The position numbers and the translations under genes are program-made. DNA of 64,000 nt from Blautia coccoides (lineage in GTDB: Bacteria > Bacillota > Clostridia > Lachnospirales > Lachnospiraceae), in assembly GCF_034355335.1 (NCBI RefSeq), contig NZ_CP136422.1:4996501-5060500 (forward strand), in the 5' to 3' direction. Within the stretch, counting starts at the first letter, position 1; the number at the start of each line of letters is the position of its first letter. The notes beneath the pieces are model-generated. The model was not told where the DNA came from, made no database searches, and worked only from the letters and a program-made list of their open reading frames with translations. Of this stretch, positions 45,522 to 54,551 are shown piece after piece.

Positions 45522-46659
45522 CTGTCTCCTTCAGCTCCATTTCCTGGCCTTTGATCTCTATTTTCTCTGTGACGTAATTCAGGATCTCTCTGGCGTAACG
45601 GTCACGTCCGTTATACACGTCAAATAAATCCTTCTTCTGTATTTTCAGCCCAACGATCAGTGTATCCGCGCTGTTCAGCCTGACATACCAGTTAGAAGCC
45701 TTCAGTCCTTCCTTCAGACAATCCACTGTATCAGGTCCCGGATAAGATGACAGCGCCTGAGCCGCAACTGCGGCATATTCCCAATCCAGAAATTCATGGT
45801 ACCGCAAAAAGCGCTGCAGCATTTCACGTGCCGGCTCATATGGATATTTTCTGAAATAACGGACAGCCTCCAAGCGCAGTTCTTTGTCTTCCGTCTCTTT
45901 ACCCGCAATTTCCAGGAACTCTTCCCGAAAGTCCTCACCCAGGAACCGGATAAACTGCATGACAGGGAGTATCAGGCGGGGTGAAAATCTGTCCCTGTGC
46001 CCAAACAAAAGGCGGGCAAGCTCCCCCCTGTCACCGGTGAATTTAAGAAGGCCGTCTGTCAGCAGCTTTTTGCTGTGATAGATTTCGTTATCCTCCATTT
46101 TCTCCCACGCGGCAAGCACTGCCTCTTTATTTCCCATCATATAGAGGGCCTTCAAAGCATTTTCCCTGACATACACGCCCTTATTGACAATCATACGAAT
46201 CATAAAATCCATCAGACCGTCATATCCGGCATGGCCTTTGTCTATTCCGAATTTCTCTACCAGGCTGGCAAAATAGGCCTGTTCAATCTCATCTCTCTTC
46301 TCATATACAGGTACCAGTTCCAGGAAAACCCTGCGCATATGCTCCAGGTACTTTTCCGTCCGCGCATTTGGCATACGCCTTTGTATCTCCTCCATGGAAA
46401 ATTCAAAGGCTCTCAGTTTTTCCAGTTTTCTGAGCCTGCGGACCAACCCAGAAAAATAGTCCTCCTGTGCAGGGCTGCCGTTTTCCATCTGCTGTATCTG
46501 TCCGGTGATTTCATCTACCATCTCCAGCCTTTGATGTTCCAGACGCCGTCCTTTATACTTATCAATAAAAATATAGAGGATATTAAACACAAGGACAGCA
46601 ATACAGCTTGCCATATAGACATATAGGATCACTTCCGGCTTAATTGAAAGTACATGCAT
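45514..46659 (-). CDS. Membrane-anchored HEAT-repeat protein
   Basis: A 381-residue protein with one N-terminal transmembrane helix (about 10-32) and an all-helical cytoplasmic part. Helical repeats of HEAT type are visible from about 140 (VRENALKALYMMGNKEAVLAAW, LRLEAVRYFRKYPYEPAREML, WEYAAVAAQALSSYPG, WYVRLNSADTLIVGL). No catalytic motif is seen. Placement directly before the GT2 gene suggests a scaffold for the synthase complex. Start after GGAGG. Confidence 0.8.
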   Translation of the reverse strand: MHVLSIKPEVILYVYMASCIAVLVFNILYIFIDKYKGRRLEHQRLEMVDEITGQIQQMENGSPAQEDYFSGLVRRLRKLEKLRAFEFSMEEIQRRMPNARTEKYLEHMRRVFLELVPVYEKRDEIEQAYFASLVEKFGIDKGHAGYDGLMDFMIRMIVNKGVYVRENALKALYMMGNKEAVLAAWEKMEDNEIYHSKKLLTDGLLKFTGDRGELARLLFGHRDRFSPRLILPVMQFIRFLGEDFREEFLEIAGKETEDKELRLEAVRYFRKYPYEPAREMLQRFLRYHEFLDWEYAAVAAQALSSYPGPDTVDCLKEGLKASNWYVRLNSADTLIVGLKIQKKDLFDVYNGRDRYAREILNYVTEKIEIKGQEMELKETDV

Positions 46660-46680
46660 TGTCTGCTCCTCCGTGTTCTC

Positions 46681-48837
46681 TTATTTGTTCCAGATATTCT
46701 GCATCATATAATACGACTGTTTCAGCCGTTCATGGTAAGCCGGGTTCTTTCCCCATCCCTTCAGCTCTTTCCATTCCATGCTGATCCTGCTGTCTTTCCC
46801 GTTCTCTGTTCCGATCCCGGCATAGATTCCCCGGACAGACAGGTTTTCTATTCCATAATTCTCATAATAATCATCGTGGATCTGCATCTGGGATGGATTG
46901 GAGAAATTCAGCAGATCCCAGGGAAGCCGCAGTTCAATATCATCCCCATTTACAATAAAGTCTGACACGGAATTATACTCCGGATCATAGGGATCACCAT
47001 TGCCATAGGTAAGCCTTCCTGTCTCAAACTTCTCTGACATCCTGTCTTCCTCCTCTGACGCATTCACATTGCCGATCTGAAGCGCCATATAGATCTTGTC
47101 AAATACAGGCGTATCCTTATCCGGCGGCTCAAAAAACGGATTCTCCTCCCCGTATGCCTCACTGTACACCATACGGAAAACATCATAACGCTGCTGCACA
47201 AGGACACGGCTGTTCTCCCTGCCGTCCAGTACCACCAGAAAATCAGCCTGACGGTTAAATTTTACATCCTCACCTTCCGCATAATAGCTTCCTGACTTGG
47301 GTGTGATATCCAGAGGAATATAGATTTTTTCATTTTCAAGATCCAAATTCTCTTTGTGGACCCGGAAATAGATAAACTTTTCATCATATTTCATGGATAA
47401 GGCGTATTCCCCGTTTTCTGAAAGAACATCATCCCCGCTCCACTCCGCTGTATCCCCGTCCGTATAACAGACACTCTCATCTTCCCCCGGATCAAAGGAC
47501 AGCAAACCGAAAAACTGCTCGTTTGTCTGAAAATCACTCCAGTAGGCAGTCTTCGTCAGATCCACATTTGCCATGGTATTCCAGGTTCTTTTGAACCATT
47601 CATCCTGCCAGGAAAAAATAACACTCCCTGCGCAGCCCGCTTTTTTTATATCCTGATAACTGGACACCAGGGCATTTCCCTGCTCCTTCTCCGACATGTA
47701 GCCCTGGGAACGTGCCGTGTGAAAATCAAGCTGTGCCCTGCCCCTGGACGTTGGCACTCCAAATTCGGAAATGACAACCGGCATCGTGTGATGGCGGTTC
47801 AGCATCTCAAGATATATGCCGTATGTGTTATAACTGCCATCCTCCTGAAGATAATCGTCCGCAAATGGTATTTCCTCTCTCCAAGAATCATAGTGGCTCA
47901 GATAATCCGGATAATAGGAATACACATGGTAGGACGCAAACTGTCCTGAAAGGAATTTGTCTGTTGAGGCAATATGCTCCACATCCACCTTTGCACATTT
48001 CATAAACAATTGGTTTATCTCCTCCGGATAGTCCATGGGGTCCGTTGTGGGCCAGTTGGAAAAGGCCACAAGGCGCTGTTCCTTATACTTTTTGCTCTCG
48101 TACATGATGATCTGGTCCCCCACCTCCGCAAGCATGGCCTCAAAAGGTGTGGCGTCTTTTGTTGTATACATATACTCACCCTGATAGGCGCTTTTTTGTC
48201 TCTGCATATGGTCCGTATAAGCCACGGTCACATCTTCCCACTCCACTCCAAGGATATAGCCCAGCACCCATTGTGAAATATCTTTTGTATAAGAACCGCT
48301 GGCATTGGATGTGCTGTATCCCAGATTCATCTTCTTTCTGCCGTGGATCACATCAACCAGGGTCCGGCAGTCTTCTTTAAAGGTTTTCAAAAATGAATCG
48401 TCAAAAGCATCCACGTGTGAATTCTGTATATAATCATTGACCCATACCCCATGGATAATATAAAGAGGGTTTGGATTATTCCTGTTGTATTCATACACGG
48501 CCTCATAAAAATCACTGGACAGGATGGTGTACACACGAATGGTATTGGCTCCCATATCCTGGATCATACCGAACCATCTCATATACGTTTCCTTATCAAT
48601 GGCATACTCCGTGGCAAAATGTCCCGGGATTCCGGCGCCCAGATCCACGCCCTTAATCTCAAAGGGTTCCATCCCTTTTCCCTCATCTACCAGGATTTCC
48701 TTTCCCTTCACCGACGTAAAGGTATCCGCCTTTTTACCGGGATGAAGATCAACATAAACTCCCCACTGGTAATATGCCGTATACAAAAAGAGAACCAGTA
48801 TGATCAGTGAAACAGCCCCGATCAAAAATTTCTTCAA
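46681..48837 (-). CDS. Membrane-anchored clan GH-A glycoside hydrolase-like protein
   Basis: A 718-residue protein with a TTG start, behind GGAGG at 8-nt spacing; no ATG fits. One N-terminal helix (5-22) anchors an extracytoplasmic TIM barrel (about 55-430). GANTIRVYT, GVEWED (Glu199, acid/base-like) and VISEFG (Glu358, nucleophile-like) fit clan GH-A. The C-terminal part (450-718) is beta-rich and lacks a recognised name. Exopolysaccharide operons often encode such a hydrolase to trim the nascent chain, as with cellulose systems; that role is inferred here. Confidence 0.8.
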   Translation of the reverse strand: MKKFLIGAVSLIILVLFLYTAYYQWGVYVDLHPGKKADTFTSVKGKEILVDEGKGMEPFEIKGVDLGAGIPGHFATEYAIDKETYMRWFGMIQDMGANTIRVYTILSSDFYEAVYEYNRNNPNPLYIIHGVWVNDYIQNSHVDAFDDSFLKTFKEDCRTLVDVIHGRKKMNLGYSTSNASGSYTKDISQWVLGYILGVEWEDVTVAYTDHMQRQKSAYQGEYMYTTKDATPFEAMLAEVGDQIIMYESKKYKEQRLVAFSNWPTTDPMDYPEEINQLFMKCAKVDVEHIASTDKFLSGQFASYHVYSYYPDYLSHYDSWREEIPFADDYLQEDGSYNTYGIYLEMLNRHHTMPVVISEFGVPTSRGRAQLDFHTARSQGYMSEKEQGNALVSSYQDIKKAGCAGSVIFSWQDEWFKRTWNTMANVDLTKTAYWSDFQTNEQFFGLLSFDPGEDESVCYTDGDTAEWSGDDVLSENGEYALSMKYDEKFIYFRVHKENLDLENEKIYIPLDITPKSGSYYAEGEDVKFNRQADFLVVLDGRENSRVLVQQRYDVFRMVYSEAYGEENPFFEPPDKDTPVFDKIYMALQIGNVNASEEEDRMSEKFETGRLTYGNGDPYDPEYNSVSDFIVNGDDIELRLPWDLLNFSNPSQMQIHDDYYENYGIENLSVRGIYAGIGTENGKDSRISMEWKELKGWGKNPAYHERLKQSYYMMQNIWNK

Positions 48838-48885
48838 AGTATGTTTCCTCCGTTAAAGCGTGTTTTAGGCTATCATTTACGATAA

Positions 48886-50334
48886 TTAATCATTAAATTT
48901 TTTGTTCACAGACTCATGGCTGTAAGAATACAGGGCATCTATATGCTTATCCAGCCAGCCCATGCGGCTCACAAGACGTTTTTCATACTGTTCCACAGCC
49001 TCTTCATAGGAACCGATCTGGCGCCCCTCGCCCTGCAGCAAGTCATTCTGCGCTTCAAATGTATATCCCCATACCTGAAAATTCCGGTCTATGGCACACC
49101 CCAGATATTCCTGCACCTCTGCCATGTATGTCTTTACATTGTCATCACTGAGTATCCCTTTTCTGAGCTGCCTGTACCGGTCGATCACCTTCCCGGTAAA
49201 CTTCTCATCCTTGGAGAGCATAAAAAACCAGGTTCTGTTCTGCATGAAGAAACCTGCCATGGACTGCTGGTATTCCATATAGTTATCACAGCAGTTATTA
49301 AAATCCCAGACCGACATCTTCAGTTTTCCCGTTATGTCCTTATAAAAGTATGTTGAGTAAATACCTGCATCTGTATTCTGCGTCACCTCATTGATAATAT
49401 AATAATCCACAAAATTATCTATATCTATAAAATCCCCATAGCCATAGCGCTTTGATTTATAGTCATAGGAGTATAGGGACTTCTCAAATTTGGAAAAATC
49501 CCGGCTGATGTGATCCGTTATTTCCGGTGTCAGTTTTTTTGCTCCGGGATATTTGACCTCCACCTTACTTGTCATGCGCCTTGTATACTCCGTGAAGTTG
49601 TCAAGATAATCCACGTCATTGACACTCTCTCTGTCCACGCAGACAATATAGCTGGACATATTAGACTTTCCGTCATACTCCGTCACCTCTATTCTGCCCT
49701 CTCCAACGCTGATCTGCTCCTCCATCACATATACACCCTGGTATCCGCCGTTTAGAAACACCTCACAGAAGCGTACATCCGGTGCCCACTCCATGATCTG
49801 TCCTGAGAGATTGTACCACATATAATTCCGCATAAGTGTCTTATCAAGAAAAGGACCATGCAGCACCCAGGTGCTGTCTTTTTCCATTCCCATGACCTCA
49901 TATCCCTGATCTATGCCGTCCTCATCAATAAACTTGAACAGATATCCGGCCTTATCAAACCGTCTGGAGGAATTTCCCCTGACACGTATCTGTATGTCTG
50001 ACTCTATCTGGGGAGTGTCTTTCAGTGTGTTCAGCTCCCCTTGATTTTCAATGATCTTCATCTCTGCCCGGATAAAGGTATTTTTCACCTGGCTTACCTT
50101 CTGGCCCGTCTCCGGTCTGCCCGGTATGGTCTGCCCCTCTGTCTCAATGCTGACAACCGGAAGATGGGAGGAAAAGGAGGATGGCTCAATGGACAGATTC
50201 GTATCCTTCACCTCCGTGTTGTAAGACAGATGCTGCTGCACCCTCACATTCTCCGGCTCAATGAACTTCGCTGTTCCCAGCACGGCAAGCAGTGACAGCA
50301 GGACTGCTCCCACGTATACCCATTTACTTTTCAT
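48886..50334 (-). CDS. CotH family protein kinase-like, secreted
   Basis: A 482-residue protein with an N-terminal signal anchor (about 5-24). The CotH core has QIRVRGNSSRRFDKAGYLFKF (Lys), LDKTLMRNYMWYNL, GGYQGVYVMEEQI, DIDNFVDYYIINEV and the metal-binding VWDFNNC. CotH proteins are atypical kinases that phosphorylate secreted proteins, in Bacillus the spore coat. Here it is in an exopolysaccharide operon next to DUF4956. The target is unknown. It starts 5 bp after DUF4956 with a poor ribosome binding site, so translation is probably coupled. Confidence 0.88.
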   Translation of the reverse strand: MKSKWVYVGAVLLSLLAVLGTAKFIEPENVRVQQHLSYNTEVKDTNLSIEPSSFSSHLPVVSIETEGQTIPGRPETGQKVSQVKNTFIRAEMKIIENQGELNTLKDTPQIESDIQIRVRGNSSRRFDKAGYLFKFIDEDGIDQGYEVMGMEKDSTWVLHGPFLDKTLMRNYMWYNLSGQIMEWAPDVRFCEVFLNGGYQGVYVMEEQISVGEGRIEVTEYDGKSNMSSYIVCVDRESVNDVDYLDNFTEYTRRMTSKVEVKYPGAKKLTPEITDHISRDFSKFEKSLYSYDYKSKRYGYGDFIDIDNFVDYYIINEVTQNTDAGIYSTYFYKDITGKLKMSVWDFNNCCDNYMEYQQSMAGFFMQNRTWFFMLSKDEKFTGKVIDRYRQLRKGILSDDNVKTYMAEVQEYLGCAIDRNFQVWGYTFEAQNDLLQGEGRQIGSYEEAVEQYEKRLVSRMGWLDKHIDALYSYSHESVNKKFND

Positions 50335-50339
50335 TTTCG

Positions 50340-51017
50340 TTACCCGCTGATCTCATCATTCTGAGTTACAATGTTGACGTATTCAATAGATTCCAGTTCG
50401 TACAGCATTTCCGCAATGCTCTTTTCTTTTTTATTGGATATCAGATATGTCTTTCTGGGCATCTCGTATATAAGTTCAATGGATTCCCGGCTGGTATTCT
50501 TGACCCGAAGCATGGCTTTTGCCTCAAAATAGTCAAAGACAATGGCCTCGATCCGGCGCTCCATATTCCTGGCTCCCCGTATGATGAGAAGAATCCTGTT
50601 GTCATTTTTTACTCTGCCGAGCACCAGCAGAACAAGAAAGACAACTCCGCTTCCCACACAGGCCACCACATAATCACCCACTCCACAGCAGATTCCCACA
50701 ATGATGGTCCAGAAAATATAAGTGGTATCCCGTGAATCCTTGATGGCCGTCCTGAATCTTACAATGGAGAGCGCACCTACCATACCAAGGGACAGCGCTA
50801 TGTTATTTCCAATGACCGTCATGACAGTCGCGGTCAGAGTTGTTAGCGTGATAAGGGAAACATTAAATTTTTTTGAATACACTCCCCCTGCATGGGTGAA
50901 ATAATAGGACAGATAAATAACACCGCCCAGAATAACCGCCACCAGTATGTTCAAAATGATCTGCTCTGTATTCAGGGAACCTGTCTCCTCAAACATGGAA
51001 TAAATATAATTTTTCAT
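50340..51017 (-). CDS. DUF4956 membrane protein
   Basis: A 225-residue protein with four predicted helices (about 22-45, 50-80, 95-110, 112-135) and a soluble C-terminal part. The conserved segment GNNIALSLGMVGALSIVRFRTAIKD-like around residue 80 is typical of DUF4956. The function is unknown. These proteins are often annotated beside VTC-domain and CotH genes, as here. A membrane partner for polymer export or for the VTC-type enzyme is plausible. Confidence 0.85.
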   Translation of the reverse strand: MKNYIYSMFEETGSLNTEQIILNILVAVILGGVIYLSYYFTHAGGVYSKKFNVSLITLTTLTATVMTVIGNNIALSLGMVGALSIVRFRTAIKDSRDTTYIFWTIIVGICCGVGDYVVACVGSGVVFLVLLVLGRVKNDNRILLIIRGARNMERRIEAIVFDYFEAKAMLRVKNTSRESIELIYEMPRKTYLISNKKEKSIAEMLYELESIEYVNIVTQNDEISG

Positions 51018-51069
51018 TTTCGTTTTTCCTCTCTTCCTTCAGTCCGGCAGTTGTAAACTAAATAATAGC

Positions 51070-51765
51070 TTAAAATAAAAAGTGAAGGCTTGCGCTTCTT
51101 GACAGACTGTATTTGCTCACGGAGAGGGGGCTTTTCCCCTCCAGACTAACCATCTTCTTAATATAGCTCAACATAAAACCGCTGTATTTCACTTCCATCA
51201 CCACCAGATATTTATCCATCACAGGATTCTGATTTAAATCCGGTGCAAAAATGCGGAAATCACTCTCCGTTGCTTTGATATCAAAATCAAAAGTGATCCG
51301 TGTCTTATTCTCACTTGCTATATAGGCTTTCCTCTGGTACTCCACAATGGATTTTGGACGGTAGAGCATCATGGTCATAAGTCCATAGCATTCCTTCGCA
51401 AAAGGGTCCTCATATCCCAGCAGACATCCGTATCTGCCCTGAGACAGCTCTATGGCATCCTCCCTTGATACGCGCAGGGACCTTTTTTTCTGATTATCCC
51501 CCTGTTTCTGCTTCATCTCCAACATAGCAAAATCAGAAGCGGGATCATAGGTTCTCAGGCGGATCTTTCTTCGGATCTCCAGCCCGTCTTCCTTCTCATA
51601 AAAATCCCTTTCCTGCAGTGTGTCAAAATACAGGCTCCGGACAGCATATCCCATTACCCCGTTGTGGGGGTCCGGGTGCAGGACCTTCTCAAAAGTATTG
51701 TCCAATTTTCTGAACTGTTCATAGGACATCAAATATTTTTTCTCCTGGCGCAGTACCTCTCTCAT
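51070..51765 (-). CDS. VTC-domain (polyphosphate polymerase-like) protein
   Basis: A 231-residue tunnel-fold enzyme of the VTC4 type. Basic and acidic clusters line the expected tunnel: RQEKKYLM, RSLYFDT, EIRRKIRLRTYD, LEMKQKQG, VEYQRKAYI, ITFDFDIKA, VMEVKYSG and SVSKYS. The yeast VTC4 homologue makes polyphosphate from ATP. No transmembrane helix is present. Grouping with a GT2 synthase and CotH suggests phosphate chemistry linked to a surface polymer. Start after GGGAG. Confidence 0.87.
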   Translation of the reverse strand: MREVLRQEKKYLMSYEQFRKLDNTFEKVLHPDPHNGVMGYAVRSLYFDTLQERDFYEKEDGLEIRRKIRLRTYDPASDFAMLEMKQKQGDNQKKRSLRVSREDAIELSQGRYGCLLGYEDPFAKECYGLMTMMLYRPKSIVEYQRKAYIASENKTRITFDFDIKATESDFRIFAPDLNQNPVMDKYLVVMEVKYSGFMLSYIKKMVSLEGKSPLSVSKYSLSRSASLHFLF

Positions 51766-51781
51766 GATCTTCTCCCTTCTC

Positions 51782-52678
51782 TCAACGTGTATCCGAATCC
51801 AGCAGTTCCAATATCGGTTTCAGGTAATGCCAGGAAAATCCCAGATTTTTATTCGGAATTTCTTCCCTGAGATGGTTCCAGCTTTTCTGTACTGCTTCAA
51901 TGCCGTCCTCGTAATAGGTATTTTTCGGTTCCAGCTCATGGGTGCCCGGCCTTTGCATTTCCGTAATATGGATGATACCCTTTCCGTATTTCTCCGCAAT
52001 AGCCGCCTCCTCAAAAATCTGTCCCGCCTCATCCGTTTTATCATAGTTCATCACAGCCACAGCGTCACAGCCTGACCGGACCAGTTTTTCCAATGACTGT
52101 TCCATGCCCATGGAGTCGTAAAAATTGGGGATACACAGGATTACCAGAAGGTTCTGCTCCTTTGCCGCCTCATAGGCTTTTGCAGCATTCTGCACAAACT
52201 GTGCCATCACTGTAACCGGATCGGTGTCCCACCGTTCCAGGAGATATGGCTCCACATCCCATACGATCCCGGAAAATCCCCCTTCCGTGCTCACTTCTTT
52301 ATTCCATTTCTTCACTGTCTCAACAGCCTGAAGCATTGCCTCTGCGTCCTTCTGAATCGCCCACCGGGAATCTCCTGCCAGATAATAGACATCCTGGCCG
52401 GATTCCTTACGCCTTTTCAGATAATCTTTTATCACATCCATATCCGTATCTGACGGTATCTGTTGATAAACAGCCCCACACTCCAGCGTCTCCACAGCCT
52501 TTTTTATCTCATCCTCCATATCCGGCAGCAAATATTCCTCTTCCCAGGAAAATATACTGGTCTTACACACTTTGCTTACGCTTTCTCCTGCACTTTTTCT
52601 GTCTCTTTGACATCCCCCGGCGCAGCAGACAAGCAAACAGAGTAATAATAAAAACACGGCTTTCCTTCCTTCTGCCAT
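51782..52678 (-). CDS. GH18-like lipoprotein, first gene of the exopolysaccharide operon
   Basis: A 298-residue protein with a lipoprotein signal (lipobox with cysteine in CAGGC near position 23). The rest looks like a TIM barrel: GGFSGIVWDVEPYLLERW resembles the DxE end of the GH18 catalytic motif, and GCDAVAVMNYD resembles the GH18 MxYD strand. It may bind or cleave an amino-sugar polymer at the cell surface. No close named family was recognised. Start after AGGAGG. Confidence 0.65.
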   Translation of the reverse strand: MAEGRKAVFLLLLCLLVCCAGGCQRDRKSAGESVSKVCKTSIFSWEEEYLLPDMEDEIKKAVETLECGAVYQQIPSDTDMDVIKDYLKRRKESGQDVYYLAGDSRWAIQKDAEAMLQAVETVKKWNKEVSTEGGFSGIVWDVEPYLLERWDTDPVTVMAQFVQNAAKAYEAAKEQNLLVILCIPNFYDSMGMEQSLEKLVRSGCDAVAVMNYDKTDEAGQIFEEAAIAEKYGKGIIHITEMQRPGTHELEPKNTYYEDGIEAVQKSWNHLREEIPNKNLGFSWHYLKPILELLDSDTR

Positions 52679-52706
52679 GAATACCTCCTGTTTACCATAT
52701 TATTTC

Positions 52707-52770
52707 ATTTCTATATTACTTGATTTCTGTATTATTTGATTTCTGTATTATTTGATTTCTATATTACTTT
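52707..52770 (-). repeat. Four 16-bp tandem repeats in the exopolysaccharide operon leader
   Basis: Four exact-length 16-bp units of the form ATTTCTRTATTAYTTK, starting at 52707, 52723, 52739 and 52755. The middle two are identical. They are 29 bp upstream of the first start codon and downstream of the predicted promoter. Each unit contains a TAATAY-like block on the coding strand. Confidence 0.9.
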
Positions 52771-52790
52771 GTATCATTCTGTGATAATTT

Positions 52791-52850
52791 GTAACTATTC
52801 AGCGGATTTGCATGTTTTTTTGCCCACAGCAGTAAAGGTACTGAACAGTT
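52791..52850 (-). repeat. Palindromic intergenic element, copy B
   Basis: A 60-bp element with ends GTAACTATTCAG and GGTACTGAACAGTT, identical over these stretches to the ends of copy A. The interior differs. In RNA the ends can pair to form a stem. It lies between the -10 box and the tandem repeats, so it would be transcribed in the leader of the exopolysaccharide operon. Confidence 0.8.
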
Positions 52851-52860
52851 TAATGATTTT

Positions 52861-52869
52861 ATTATAGCA
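52861..52869 (-). promoter_or_regulatory. Extended -10 promoter of the exopolysaccharide operon
   Basis: TGCTATAAT on the minus strand gives a TGN-extended -10. The -35 region 17 bp upstream is poor (TATTTG). A leader of about 175 nt would carry copy B and the 16-bp repeats. Confidence 0.55.
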
Positions 52870-52957
52870 TAAGGAATAATGAACAAATATTAATTTATTT
52901 TTAAGGCCCTATTCCGACTGCATGGTTTTGAAAAACGGCTCCCTCCGGCAGCGCAGC

Positions 52958-52987
52958 AAAAAAGCTTCCCCAAAGAGAAGCTTTTTT
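52958..52987. terminator. Terminator after azlD
   Basis: AAAAAAGCTTC and GAAGCTTTTTT form an 11-bp stem around an 8-nt loop, with T-runs on either strand. Confidence 0.88.
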
Positions 52988-53033
52988 GTCTACAGTATAG
53001 GGTGTAACAGAATGGATGAGCCAATACCTTCTG

Positions 53034-53360
53034 TTAAAAAATCGTCTGTACTAAAATCATATAAAATATAGTGCCTCCCGCTATGGACAACAGCATCTGC
53101 CGTTTCCAGAGGTGCAGAGCAATGACCAGTATAATGGCCAAAAGTTCCGGTATCCCGTGGCTGCCTGTAAAAACACTGACATTTTTAAGGCAATAGATGA
53201 CTAAAAGTCCAAAGACAGACGCAGGCAGCACCTTGCCAAGATACTGTATGTATTTCGGAGTTGGTTTTCCGGCCGGAAAGAGCAGAAAGGGCAGAAAACG
53301 TGTGAGCATAGTTCCAAGCACCACCATTCCTATGGTTATGATCTGTTGTGTAAGAGTCAT
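53034..53360 (-). CDS. azlD: AzlD family branched-chain amino acid export subunit
   Basis: A 108-residue protein with three or four helices, [29 protein letters not shown] at the start and ending in VQTIF. Residue TRFLPF is characteristic. The ATG overlaps the original azlC stop codon (ATGA), the usual arrangement of this two-component exporter. Since azlC is interrupted, this subunit may be without its partner. Confidence 0.9.
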   Translation of the reverse strand: MTLTQQIITIGMVVLGTMLTRFLPFLLFPAGKPTPKYIQYLGKVLPASVFGLLVIYCLKNVSVFTGSHGIPELLAIILVIALHLWKRQMLLSIAGGTIFYMILVQTIF

Positions 53361-54076
53361 TGACAAACCTCCCCGCTTTCTTTCTCAATAGGTTTCCGAA
53401 GCAGTGTCAGCACGCCGATCACAGCCAGCATAGCAGGGATCATAAAATTCTCCGCGCCAAAGGCCAGCAGACAGAGAAGAGACAGGCCAAGCCCCAGCAG
53501 GGAACTCACATGATTCTTCTCTTTCAGCTACTGCTCCATAAAGATAACTACAAACATAGCTGTCATGACAAAGTCAAGCCCTTCTGTATTAAATTTCAGA
53601 AGAGAACCGAATATCCCTCCGAGAGTGGCTCCGGAAAACCAGTAGAGATAGTTCAGCAGTGTCACAAAAAACATAAACCAGCCCTCATCCACATCCTCCG
53701 GTATCTTTGCTGTATAATTGATGGTAAAGCTCTCATCGCACATTCCAAAAATCAGAAATCCTTTTTTCCATCCTTTATTTCTGTATTTATCCAGCATGGA
53801 AATGCCGTAAAATAAATGCCGGGCATTTATCATCAGGGTCATCACCAAGGCCTGAAGGGGGTTAAAGGCTCCCAGCAGCATATTGACCACCACAAATTCT
53901 ATGGAACCTGCGAAGATCGTCAGGCTCATAAGCATAGGATACCAAAAGCTGAACCCTGATACATTCATATATATCCCATACGTCAGCCCTACAAACCAGA
54001 ACCCTGCAAAAATAGGTATGGTATAGGGAAATGCCGCACGGAATGCTCTGAATATCCTCTTTTTCTTTCCTGTCAT
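53357..54076 (-). pseudogene. azlC: azlC interrupted by an amber codon
   Basis: The 240-codon frame encodes an AzlC-type permease, but codon 183 is TAG at 53528-53530. The following 56 codons (LKEKNHVSSLLGLGLSLLC onward) stay in frame and read as the missing final helices up to the TGA that overlaps azlD. AzlC proteins usually have EQW at this position, so a single G-to-A change of TGG (Trp) explains the stop. The truncated product would lack the last two helices. It could also be a sequencing error. Start chosen at the ATG giving MTGKKKRIFRAF. Confidence 0.85.
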
Positions 54077-54093
54077 GTTCTCTTCCCTTCCCC

Positions 54094-54525
54094 TCATACA
54101 GCACTCAGAGCGGCTGTCCAGGAGGACATCTTCTTACCATTGCAAAAGGATACTCCCGCGTTATAATAATGCTTCTCATCTTTGTAAAACAGCGTCTCTG
54201 TTCCGGAATACATACCATCCTCAGATTTATAATGGGAAATGATACAGTCACCGATCACCTCAAAACTTCCTCTGAGAACTCCCAGTGCAGGATTATAGGA
54301 CTTCCAGTTCAATGTATGCCTTTTTTCCGAACTACTGATCTCATAAGTATTAGTAAACCGTACCGGAATGCTGTATTCCACCTCCATAAAACCGTCCAAA
54401 GACCATTTTTCCCCGGTGTGGATAATCTCCACTTCGCCTCTGAGGGGAAAACTGCTGCCATTTTCATCATAGTAAGTTCCCTCTGCCTTCCAGCACAGGG
54501 AATCGAATATATAACTGTGCTTCAT
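54094..54525 (-). CDS. Hypothetical beta-rich protein
   Basis: A 143-residue protein from the ATG that follows AGGAGG by 8 nt; 13 further codons are open upstream. It has no signal peptide or helix. Alternating hydrophobic strands with Trp and Tyr (LCWKAEGTYYDENG, TLNWKSYNPALGVLRGSFEVIGDCI) suggest a beta-barrel, lipocalin-like in general form. I do not recognise a family. It overlaps the acetyltransferase stop-side sequence only outside the chosen start and lies directly before azlC. Confidence 0.6.
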   Translation of the reverse strand: MKHSYIFDSLCWKAEGTYYDENGSSFPLRGEVEIIHTGEKWSLDGFMEVEYSIPVRFTNTYEISSSEKRHTLNWKSYNPALGVLRGSFEVIGDCIISHYKSEDGMYSGTETLFYKDEKHYYNAGVSFCNGKKMSSWTAALSAV

Positions 54526-54551
54526 CCTCTCCGCCTCCTTCCTTTGTATCT

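Noticed and set aside
52679..52900. c-di-GMP riboswitch upstream of the exopolysaccharide operon
   Set aside because: The conserved GEMM core was not seen; the leader is explained by element B and the 16-bp repeats.
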